From NCBI GenBank assembly GCA_964432875.1, contig CAYSPJ010000135.1, positions 1-13,302 on the forward strand: DNA of 13,302 nucleotides. Direction: 5' to 3'. Below, piece after piece: positions 6,985 to 13,302 of this stretch (within the stretch, counting starts at the first letter, position 1; every line of letters begins with the position of its first letter). The notes below the pieces were generated by a model. That model saw only the letters and a program-made list of their open reading frames with translations. It was not told the origin of the DNA and did not search any database. This stretch comes from JACJYE01 sp964432875. Lineage in GTDB: Bacteria; Bacteroidota; Bacteroidia; Chitinophagales; Saprospiraceae. A program made the position numbers and the translations under genes.

Positions 6985-8262
6985 TCATAATCCCACGATT
7001 TTTTTGAAATGCCGCCCCCTTTCCGTCCGCACTTCCACCCAGTAGGCCCCAGTTGGGTAGCCCCAAGGGATGGAAAAGTTTTCGCGCTTTGTCGAAACTG
7101 CCGAGTACAACAGCCTGCCTTGGGCATCGTACAGCTTGACCGCGGCGCTGGCTGCGGCAGCGGCTGGCCAAAGGAGCTGCAGTTGCTGGCCCCGTTGTAT
7201 CGGATTGGGGAAGGCTTCCAGGGCTTTATCTTTTAGCGAAAGCGATTGGATAGCCGTCACCTGCCCCTCGTCGAAGAGCTGCATGGTGATGCAGTGTACC
7301 GCCCCTTCCCAGCCGATGATGGCATTGCAGTTGATACCGACGATTTCGTGCCCGGGCAGCAGCTCCCGATACACGGCCAGCGCAGCAGCATCTCGCGGAT
7401 GGTTGTAGATGGGCACTAGAACCTTGTGGTTGAGGATGAGCGAATTGGCGTAAGTTTTCCAGTTGTCGGCCATGGGCAGGCGGGCGATGCGGTAGGGCCT
7501 GCCGTGCGGGGCAGTGAGTGCAGCCAGGCGGGCATAATTGTTCTCCAGGCTGTCGAAGTTGGGCCCCGAGCCGGGGTCCACGCTGGAGATGACCAAGGTA
7601 GTGTCGTCCAGCAGCTTGATCTGCATGTCAATATGGCCCCAATAGTCATTGTGCTGGGGCGACAAAGCGACGATGTTGGTAATCCCCATATAGACCTCAA
7701 AATCAAAGCCGATAGCCGCTGGAGCATAACCCGGGTTGTTGGTATAAAGCCGGGTAGTGGTAAAAAGAGTATGGTAGCTATCCACCATAAAGTTCCCGCC
7801 GCAGAAGATGTAAGGCAGTTGGTAAGCATCCAGCCCCCAGAGTCCGGCCAGGTTGGTCGGCAGGTCTTCATCCAGGCCGCTGTGGGCCAGATCGTCCAAA
7901 TCAATGAAAGCCACGCCCGCGTCCGTCTGGACGACCAATGGGCCATGGTCGCGGATCCACATGCGCTCGCAGGGCAGGTGCACGAAGCTGAGATTGGAGA
8001 GGGGCACGCCATCGTTGGCGAGCCGCTGCCTCATCTGGTTTTCCTCCCCTTGGTCTCGCACCACCAGGATGACTTCGACCGCCTCGCGGCATTCCCGGAT
8101 GAGTTCGGAATAGAGGCTCCAGGTATCCGGGTTGAAATCCCACTCGATGAGCACGGCCTTGGACGGGGAATACTCTGGCGGCGCCCAGGGGTTGGCGGGT
8201 TGGCTATGGGCATGCTGCGCCCAGCAGGACAAGAGCAGGAACAGCGGTAAAATGTGCTTCAT
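6985..8262 (-). CDS. Secreted agmatine/peptidyl-arginine deiminase (PAD_porph) with T9SS sorting domain
   Basis: From ATG 8262, 425 residues. MKHILPLFLLLSCWAQHAHS is a signal peptide; an in-frame Met 10 codons upstream (8292) would only add charged residues. The body is a guanidino-group-modifying fold of the agmatine deiminase/Porphyromonas-type PAD family. In numbering from 8292 it has WIRDHGP (112-118, D115 substrate-binding), CGGNFMVD (164-171), GHIDMQ (H220, D222), YANSLILN (281-288) and the nucleophile C334 in GAVHCITMQ. These active-site elements are all present. Residues ~358-435 form a type A T9SS C-terminal sorting domain (AFPNPIQRGQ, VKLYDAQGRLL, PTGAYWVEVRT, ending FKKIVGL). Export across the outer membrane or surface anchoring is therefore expected. 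Whether it acts on free agmatine/arginine or on protein arginine cannot be told from sequence. LLSC resembles a lipobox but sits too early. It lies 46 bases behind the aminotransferase gene, likely in one operon. Confidence 0.88.
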   Translation of the reverse strand: MKHILPLFLLLSCWAQHAHSQPANPWAPPEYSPSKAVLIEWDFNPDTWSLYSELIRECREAVEVILVVRDQGEENQMRQRLANDGVPLSNLSFVHLPCERMWIRDHGPLVVQTDAGVAFIDLDDLAHSGLDEDLPTNLAGLWGLDAYQLPYIFCGGNFMVDSYHTLFTTTRLYTNNPGYAPAAIGFDFEVYMGITNIVALSPQHNDYWGHIDMQIKLLDDTTLVISSVDPGSGPNFDSLENNYARLAALTAPHGRPYRIARLPMADNWKTYANSLILNHKVLVPIYNHPRDAAALAVYRELLPGHEIVGINCNAIIGWEGAVHCITMQLFDEGQVTAIQSLSLKDKALEAFPNPIQRGQQLQLLWPAAAAASAAVKLYDAQGRLLYSAVSTKRENFSIPWGYPTGAYWVEVRTERGRHFKKIVGL

Positions 8263-8308
8263 TTCCAGTTTGTTTTTTATGCTTTTTGACAATATACCGT
8301 TTATTACC

Positions 8309-9571
8309 CTACCCCCTCATCTCCCCCAAGGCCCGCACCAGCACATCCAGCTCCCGCGTGGAGGTATAGACATTCGGCGTGATGCGGCAGCCTTGTACCC
8401 CGGCGCTGTCAATGGCCACCGTCCAGATGCGGTATTTTTTGAGCAGGGTTTCCGCCATCTCTTGTGGTTTCATGCCTTTGATGCCGACGTTGGCGATGCC
8501 GCAGCTGCGTTGGGGGTCGGCGGGGGTGTTGAGCACGATGTGGGGCCATTCGCGCACCCGGCTGGTCCAGTATTGCTGCAGGTAACGCAGGCGGGCCTCC
8601 TTGCGCGCCGGGCCGAGGCTGTAGTGATACTCCAGCGCATGCCCAATGGCCAGATCCGTGGCGACGGCATGGGTGCCGGTATGGTTGAGGCGGCGGATGT
8701 CATGCGGATCGGTGATGGCGCCGGCCAGCAGGGGGCGGATTTGGGGGATTTTCTCTTTTTTCACGTACAATAGCCCCGAGCCGAGAGGCACGCTCAGCCA
8801 CTTGTGCAAGCTGGCACCGTAGTAATCGCAGTCCAGATCGCGGATGGCAAACTCCAGGTGGGCGATGGCGTGGGCGCCGTCTACCATCACCTCCACGCCT
8901 TTGCTATGGGCCATCTCGCAAATCTTGCGGATGGGCAGCACCTGCCCGGTGATGTTGACCATGTGGCAGACCATGAGCAGCCGCGTCTTTGGGGTGATGG
9001 CGCGGGCATACCATTCCACGATTTCATCATCGGATTGTGGATGCAGCGGCAGGGAAACCCGTCGGCAGATGATGCCGTGCTGGGCCGCCTGCTGGTCGAA
9101 CATGGCGAGCATGGAGAAATAGTCCTGTTCGGCCATCACCGCCTCGTCACCGGCCCGCCAGGGGAAACCGCCGATGATGGTATCCAGCGATTCGGTGGTG
9201 TTGCGGGTGATGGCGAGCTCCTCAGCGCTACAGCCTACCAGCTCGGCCAGTTGGGCGGTGATGGCCGCCTTGTTGTCCCACTGCACCGTGCGCATGTAGT
9301 ACGAGCCCTGGTAGTTGACCTCGCGGATGTGGTGGAGGTAGCTCTCCAGGATGTCCTGCGGCAGGAAGCAGTAGTAGCCGTTTTCGAGGTTGATGTAGTC
9401 CGGCTTGAGGCGGTAACCGCTGCGCACGCGCAGCCAAAAGTCCTCTTCTTCTGCGGCTTCCTGAGGCGAGAGGTGCTCGATCTGACTGCCCCAGCGCTCC
9501 AAATCCTTCAAGAATAGCGGCGCGCCGGCGCTGAAGAAAAGCATGTTTTTGAGGAAGGTGCGTTTGTCCAT
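8309..9571 (-). CDS. Exported class V aminotransferase-like PLP enzyme
   Basis: 420 residues of the class V aminotransferase fold (cysteine desulfurase / isopenicillin-N epimerase relatives). RNTTES (123-128) forms the phosphate-binding turn, MVDGAHAIAHLE (229-240) carries the PLP-ring Asp231 and His234, and SLHKW (254-258) holds the Schiff-base Lys257, followed by PLGSGLLYV. The N-terminus MDKRTFLKNMLFFSAGAPLF resembles a Tat signal with KR in place of RR, then a hydrophobic stretch. Tat export would allow PLP loading in the cytoplasm. The exact reaction (epimerase, lyase or transaminase) cannot be assigned. The gene is first in the minus-strand series and is followed closely by the deiminase. 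The start at 9571 is supported by the signal sequence and by a TATGTTTG element just upstream. Confidence 0.87.
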   Translation of the reverse strand: MDKRTFLKNMLFFSAGAPLFLKDLERWGSQIEHLSPQEAAEEEDFWLRVRSGYRLKPDYINLENGYYCFLPQDILESYLHHIREVNYQGSYYMRTVQWDNKAAITAQLAELVGCSAEELAITRNTTESLDTIIGGFPWRAGDEAVMAEQDYFSMLAMFDQQAAQHGIICRRVSLPLHPQSDDEIVEWYARAITPKTRLLMVCHMVNITGQVLPIRKICEMAHSKGVEVMVDGAHAIAHLEFAIRDLDCDYYGASLHKWLSVPLGSGLLYVKKEKIPQIRPLLAGAITDPHDIRRLNHTGTHAVATDLAIGHALEYHYSLGPARKEARLRYLQQYWTSRVREWPHIVLNTPADPQRSCGIANVGIKGMKPQEMAETLLKKYRIWTVAIDSAGVQGCRITPNVYTSTRELDVLVRALGEMRG

Positions 9572-9804
9572 TACCTTGGTTTGTTTTACACAAACATACG
9601 ACTTACTTTTTTATCGGGACCATCCGCGGCTAACAACATCGCAGCCGCAGGCCACCCCTCCCCGCTCAGTCCGGGTCATACGCGGTGTAAGTATGTATCC
9701 AGTTTATAGGGTAAAACTTGAATTGGAACAGCATTAGAATACCTAAAAAGGCCTATCTTAGCCGCCCTCAAAACGCCATACAAACACACGCAAAAACGTA
9801 CGAC
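9572..9804. other. Divergent intergenic region
   Basis: 233 bases between two divergently transcribed genes, so it must hold promoters in both directions. The first half has AT-rich runs near the aminotransferase start, and the stretch before 9805 is A-rich. On the plus side TATCTTAG (9754-9761) matches the -7 consensus at all but one position, with no correctly spaced -33 box. No hairpin or repeat copy was seen. Confidence 0.4.
9591..9598 (-). promoter_or_regulatory. Possible Bacteroidota -7 element
   Basis: The minus strand reads TATGTTTG, an exact match to the TANNTTTG -7 consensus of Bacteroidota promoters, 20 bases before the ATG of the aminotransferase gene. No TTTG/TTG -33 element is found at the usual ~19-base spacing, and the implied leader is only about 10-15 bases, so this is a weak call. 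Confidence 0.3.
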
Positions 9805-12800
9805 ATGCTCAAGAAAATCCTCCTCTTCGCCCTGGCCACCAGCTTCCTCTTCGCAGCGGAAGCGCAGCGCCCCTCCCCTGCCCCGGCAGCTACGCCCGAT
9901 CACAACGCCTGGTTCCAGCCCATGAAGTGGCGCAGCATCGGGCCCTTCCGCGGCGGCCGCTCGGTGGCTGCTGCTGGCGTAATCGGAGACATCGGCACCT
10001 ACTACATGGGCACTACTGGCGGTGGCGTATGGAAAACGGATGATATGGGCAATACCTGGCGCAACATCTCCGACGGCTATTTCACCACCGGCTCGGTAGG
10101 CGCCATCGCCGTGTCGGAGAGCCACCCCAATGTCGTCTATGTAGGCATGGGTGAGCATGCGCCCCGCGGCGTCAAGACCCACCACGGCGACGGCGTCTAT
10201 AAATCCACCGATGCCGGGAAGACCTGGCAGAAGCTGGGGCTGGCCGGCACCCAGCACTTCGCCCGCATCGCCATCCACCCGCAGAACCCCGACATCGTCT
10301 TCGTTGCGGCACAAGGGCCCTTGTACGGGCCTTCGCCCGAGCGCGGTATTTATAAATCTACCGATGGCGGCGCTACCTGGAAGAAGGTATTATACGTGGA
10401 CGACAAGACCGGCTGCTCCGAGCTTTCGATGGATATGAATAACCCCCTGGTGCTCTATGCCGCCATGTGGGAGCACGGCCGCCTGCCCTGGAAGGTCATC
10501 AGCGGCGGCCCCGGCAGCGGGCTGTACAAATCGGTGGATGGGGGCGAGACCTGGGCCAAAATCCACAACGGACTGCCCGATGAACTGGGCAAAATGGCCA
10601 TCGCCGTCTGCCGCTCCAATCCCGAGCGGGTCTATGCCCTCATCGAGAGCGACTCGGAGCAAGAAAAAGGCGGCTTGTTCGTCTCGACCAATGCCGGCCA
10701 GAGCTGGACGCGGGTATCCGACGACCACCGTCTGGTACAGCGTGCCTGGTACTATATCGAGGTTTTCGCCGACCCCCAAAACGAGCATACCGTTTACGTA
10801 CTCAGCGCCCCCGCCCTGCGCTCCCTTGATGGCGGGCGCACCTGGGAAGACATCGATGGCCCTCACGGCGATTACCACGATTTGTGGATCAACCCCTATA
10901 ATTCGAAGAATATGGCCATCGCCGACGATGGCGGGGTGAGCATCAGCCTCAACTTCGGCCGCACCTGGTCCACCCAGAGCAATATGCCCACCGCTCAGAT
11001 CTACCGCATCAACGTGGATAATCAGTTCCCCTACCGCATCTACGGCGGGCAGCAGGACAATACCTCGGTGGTCATCTCCAGCCGGGAGTTCGGCAGCAGC
11101 GGCATCACCACCGCTAGCTGGGAAGCTTCGGCGGGCGGCGAGAGCGCCTTCCTGGCCTTCGACCCCGACGACCCGCGCTACGTGCTCGGCGGCAGCTACC
11201 TGGGCACCATCGAAGTGCTGGATACCCGTGCCAAAGCCAGCACCAACATCATGGCTGCCCCCATCCAATACCTGGCCCGCGACGCCAAGGACATGAAGTA
11301 CCGCTTCAACTGGAACGCCCCCATCATCTGGTCGAAGCACGAACCGGGCACCTTTTACCACGCTGCCCAATACCTGCTGCGCACCCGCGATAAGGGCCTG
11401 AGCTGGGAAGAAGCCTCGCCCGACCTGACCCGCAACGAAAAAGAGAAACAAGGCAAAGGCGGCGGCCCTTACACCAACGAGGCCGTCGGCGCGGAAAACT
11501 ACGGCACCATTAGTTATGTCCTGGAATCGCCCCACGAAAAGGGCCACCTCTGGGTGGCCAGCGACGATGGCTTGCTGCACCTGACCAAAGACGGCGGCAC
11601 GACCTGGCAGAACGTCACCCCGGCCGGCTTGCCGGAATGCCTCATCAACGCCATCGAGGTATCGCCTCACGACCCGGCTACAGTCTATATCGCTACCACC
11701 CGCTACAAGTTTAACGACCATACGCCGGCCCTGTACAAGAGCACCGACTACGGCAAGACCTGGGCCAATATCAGCAAAGGCATCCCCCAGGGCGCATTCA
11801 CCCGCGTGGTGCGCGAAGACGAGGTCCGCAAAGATTTGCTCTTCGCCGGTACCGAGACGGGCATCTATATCTCCTGGGATGGCGGCCGCAACTGGTCGCC
11901 CTTCCAACTCAACCTGCCCGTTACCCCCATCACCGATTTGCGGGTGCACCAAGGCAACCTCATCGCCGCCACTTCTGGCCGCTCGTTCTGGATACTGGAT
12001 GATTTGAGCCTGCTGCGCCAATACCAGCCGGGCATCAGCGCCCTGCATTTGTTCGAGCCGGCCCCAGCTATGCTGGGCAACTGGCGCAGCGAGCTGGACC
12101 GGGCCAATCCCGATTTCACCGGCGCCCACCCCACCCGGGGCGTCAATCCGGCATCTGGGGCCGTGCTTTACTACCACTTACCCGACATGAAGGCGGACGA
12201 AGCGCTGGTGCTGGAAATCCGCGATGCCCAGGGGCAGCTGGTACGCACTTATAGCGCAAAGCCTGATTCGGCCTTCCAGAGCTACGATGGCGGCCCGCCA
12301 GCCGAAGCAGTGCTGCCCAAAGCCAAAGGGCTCAACCGCTTCGTCTGGGATTTGCGCTACCCCATCATGCCCGGCCTGCCCACCGCCTATATCGAAGCCA
12401 GCTACCGCGGTCATAAGGCTTCGCCTGGCAAGTATTCGGTCACGCTTAAAGCCGGCGATCATTCCGTCTCCGCTGTAGCGGAAATCCTGCCCAACCCGCT
12501 CTACCCGACTGACGCCAAGGCCTATCAGGAATACCACGAGCTGATGAGTGGCATGGAAGCCGAACTAACCCGCATGCACCACTTGGTGAATATGCTTGAC
12601 GCTAAACGTGGCCAATTGGAAGCGCTGCTGGCCAAACTGGAAGGCGATGAGCGTCATGCTACCCTGCGCCAGGAAGGACAGGCCCTCGCCCAGCACCTCC
12701 GCGCCTGGGACGAGGACATGGTGCAGCGCAAGTCCAAAGCCTATGACGATGTGGAAAACTTCCCCAATAAGTTCACCGCCGAATATCTGTTTTTAATCAA

Positions 12801-12972
12801 CCACGTGGAGAGCGACATCCCCCGCCCAAACCAGGCTTCGCACGACCGCCTGCAGGAACTGAACGCCGAATGGGCCCAACTGGAGGCCCGCGCCCGCGCT
12901 CTCCTGGAGCAGGATATCCCGGCCTTTAATGAGCGTGCCTGGCAGGCGGGGCTAGGGGCGGTGTGGAGGTAG
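9805..12972 (+). CDS. Exported Vps10/sortilin-type Asp-box beta-propeller protein
   Basis: 1055 residues. The start is ATG 9805, because MLKKILLFALATSFLFAAEA is a signal peptide (AEA|Q cleavage); an in-frame ATG at 9718 only adds an implausible N-terminus. From residue ~77 to ~695 there are eleven Asp-box hairpins (S/T-x-D-x-G-x-T-W type): KTDDMGNTW, KSTDAGKTW, KSTDGGATW, KSVDGGETW, VSTNAGQSW, RSLDGGRTW, SLNFGRTW, RTRDKGLSW, LTKDGGTTW, KSTDYGKTW and SWDGGRNW. They define one large or two stacked beta-propellers, as in sortilin-like or BNR/glycosyl-hydrolase-like proteins. Next come a beta-rich segment (~780-895, VLEIRDAQGQLVRTY, RFVWDLRYP) and a helical, charged C-terminus (~905-1050) that may form a coiled coil. 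No T9SS sorting domain is visible. Databases often call such proteins glycosyl hydrolases, but no catalytic residue supports that. A role in binding peptide or glycan in the periplasm or outside is plausible. Confidence 0.88.
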   Translation: MLKKILLFALATSFLFAAEAQRPSPAPAATPDHNAWFQPMKWRSIGPFRGGRSVAAAGVIGDIGTYYMGTTGGGVWKTDDMGNTWRNISDGYFTTGSVGAIAVSESHPNVVYVGMGEHAPRGVKTHHGDGVYKSTDAGKTWQKLGLAGTQHFARIAIHPQNPDIVFVAAQGPLYGPSPERGIYKSTDGGATWKKVLYVDDKTGCSELSMDMNNPLVLYAAMWEHGRLPWKVISGGPGSGLYKSVDGGETWAKIHNGLPDELGKMAIAVCRSNPERVYALIESDSEQEKGGLFVSTNAGQSWTRVSDDHRLVQRAWYYIEVFADPQNEHTVYVLSAPALRSLDGGRTWEDIDGPHGDYHDLWINPYNSKNMAIADDGGVSISLNFGRTWSTQSNMPTAQIYRINVDNQFPYRIYGGQQDNTSVVISSREFGSSGITTASWEASAGGESAFLAFDPDDPRYVLGGSYLGTIEVLDTRAKASTNIMAAPIQYLARDAKDMKYRFNWNAPIIWSKHEPGTFYHAAQYLLRTRDKGLSWEEASPDLTRNEKEKQGKGGGPYTNEAVGAENYGTISYVLESPHEKGHLWVASDDGLLHLTKDGGTTWQNVTPAGLPECLINAIEVSPHDPATVYIATTRYKFNDHTPALYKSTDYGKTWANISKGIPQGAFTRVVREDEVRKDLLFAGTETGIYISWDGGRNWSPFQLNLPVTPITDLRVHQGNLIAATSGRSFWILDDLSLLRQYQPGISALHLFEPAPAMLGNWRSELDRANPDFTGAHPTRGVNPASGAVLYYHLPDMKADEALVLEIRDAQGQLVRTYSAKPDSAFQSYDGGPPAEAVLPKAKGLNRFVWDLRYPIMPGLPTAYIEASYRGHKASPGKYSVTLKAGDHSVSAVAEILPNPLYPTDAKAYQEYHELMSGMEAELTRMHHLVNMLDAKRGQLEALLAKLEGDERHATLRQEGQALAQHLRAWDEDMVQRKSKAYDDVENFPNKFTAEYLFLINHVESDIPRPNQASHDRLQELNAEWAQLEARARALLEQDIPAFNERAWQAGLGAVWR

Positions 12973-13018
12973 TGGGGAGGACCAAGGCACAGGCCATATT
13001 AAAAGCAGCAAAAAGGAA

Positions 13019-13039
13019 GATGGTTTAATCTGAAACGGC
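13019..13039 (-). repeat. Half copy of the GATNNCACC hairpin repeat
   Basis: GATGGTTTAATC followed by CTGAAACGGC (13030-13039) matches the right arm of the repeat. Its box reads GATTAAACC on the minus strand, one change from GATTACACC. No left arm is found upstream. Its last ten bases form a perfect inverted repeat with the first ten of copy R1, separated by a single base, so it can pair with R1 instead of a lost partner. Confidence 0.7.
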
Positions 13040-13040
13040 A

Positions 13041-13107
13041 GCCGTTTCAGGTGACATCTCCACCCCCGAGCACCACCAAGCAGGTGGATGGTGTAATCTG
13101 AAACGGC
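13041..13107 (-). repeat. GATNNCACC hairpin repeat, copy R1
   Basis: 67 nt. The outer stem GCCGTTTCAG (13041-13050) pairs perfectly with CTGAAACGGC (13098-13107). The boxes read GGTGACATC (13050-13058) and GGTGTAATC (13090-13098) on the plus strand, 40 bp apart. The inner stem is CCAC/GTGG with a central loop containing CGAGCACCACCAAGC. Compared with R2, the third and fourth stem pairs differ on both arms together (C-G to G-C, G-C to T-A), which keeps pairing. It starts 68 bases after the sortilin-like gene stop and could act as its terminator, though no T run follows. Confidence 0.87.
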
Positions 13108-13118
13108 GCAGCCAGCAA

Positions 13119-13185
13119 GCGTTTTCAGGTGACATCTCCACACCCGAGCACCGCCAAGCAGGTGGATGGTGTAATCTGAAAACGC
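13119..13185 (-). repeat. GATNNCACC hairpin repeat, copy R2
   Basis: 67 nt, 11 bases after R1, same orientation. The stem GCGTTTTCAG (13119-13128) pairs perfectly with CTGAAAACGC (13176-13185). The boxes GGTGACATC (13128-13136) and GGTGTAATC (13168-13176) lie 40 bp apart. The loop is nearly identical to that of R1, so these two copies are recent relatives. The 10-bp stem equals that of L1 at the left edge. Confidence 0.87.
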
Positions 13186-13198
13186 GGGGCCAGCGCGC

Positions 13199-13265
13199 GC
13201 GCTTGAGATTACACCTGCCGCTTACCATGGTTTGGCTGTTGAGCGGCAGATGTCACCTCAAGCGC
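13199..13265 (+). repeat. GATNNCACC hairpin repeat, divergent inverted copy R3
   Basis: 67 nt, 13 bases after R2 and in opposite orientation. The outer stem GCGCTTGAG (13199-13207) pairs with CTCAAGCGC (13257-13265), and the inner stem TGCCGCT (13216-13222) with AGCGGCA. Both stems and the loop differ from the other copies, yet pairing is perfect and both boxes, GATTACACC (13207-13215) and GATGTCACC (13249-13257), are unchanged at 42 bp spacing. This separates what is conserved in sequence (the boxes) from what is conserved only in structure (the stems). Confidence 0.85.
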
Positions 13266-13278
13266 TTGAAACGGCGCA

Positions 13279-13298
13279 GCCCCGGATATCAGCGGGGC
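13279..13298. repeat. Short GC-rich hairpin at window end
   Basis: GCCCCG (13279-13284) pairs with CGGGGC (13293-13298) around an 8-base loop. It follows a GAAACGGCGCAGCC segment that also follows copy R1. It may be the start of a further repeat unit cut off by the window end, or a small terminator-like hairpin; neither can be decided here. Confidence 0.4.
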
Positions 13299-13302
13299 AA
13301 AT

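Noticed and set aside
10390..12177. 595-residue open frame on the minus strand inside the sortilin-like gene
   Set aside because: It mirrors the GC-rich codon pattern of the plus gene, has no domain or signal, and overlaps a gene with eleven clear Asp-box motifs.
12952..13228. Two short minus-strand open frames with repeated peptide blocks (LHHPPAW, GVEMSPE)
   Set aside because: They are simply the hairpin repeats read in frame; the repetition comes from the DNA repeat, not from a protein.
13041..13265. CRISPR array
   Set aside because: Units are long hairpins separated by only 11-13 bases, orientation flips between units, and there are no unique ~30-bp spacers or cas genes.

Overview
The window looks like a chromosomal piece from a GC-rich Bacteroidota, most like the Saprospiria/Lewinella group. 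This is inferred from gene content: a DUF5686 outer-membrane protein, a secreted deiminase with a type IX secretion (T9SS) C-terminal sorting domain, a Vps10/sortilin-type Asp-box propeller protein, and a lycopene cyclase fused to a Brp/Blh carotene dioxygenase. The core genes are GC-rich. The first ~1.3 kb is visibly different and looks accessory.

Layout. 1-370: two structured hairpin repeats and a candidate intrinsic terminator. 371-922 (+): an AT-rich small membrane protein of unknown function with a TTG start. 923-1326: no intact gene, but a decayed C-terminus of an IS200-like/REP-associated (RAYT) Y1 transposase at about 1133-1237. 1327-9571 (all minus, read right to left): exported class V aminotransferase-like protein, secreted agmatine/peptidyl-arginine deiminase, Mesh1-like (p)ppGpp hydrolase, CrtY-Blh fusion, a tiny Cys-motif membrane protein overlapping it by 7 bases, and a DUF5686 protein. 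9572-9804: divergent intergenic region. 9805-12972 (+): exported sortilin-like Asp-box protein. 12973-13302: a half unit and three full copies of the same hairpin repeat seen at the left edge.

How the genes fit together. The CrtY-Blh fusion would take lycopene to beta-carotene and then to retinal in one polypeptide, which suggests a retinal-based rhodopsin elsewhere in the genome. The small membrane protein is probably translationally coupled to it. The aminotransferase and deiminase genes are 46 bases apart and probably co-transcribed; both products look exported. No pathway visible here links the remaining genes.

Most novel signal: a family of ~67-nt hairpins (five full copies and one half copy) at both window edges. 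All full copies keep two direct copies of the box GATNNCACC, 40-42 bp apart, while the stems around the boxes change with compensation. Together with the transposase remnant, this suggests a REP/RAYT-like or structured-RNA repeat family that I cannot match to a named one. Both window ends fall in or next to these repeats, which may be why the sequence stops there.
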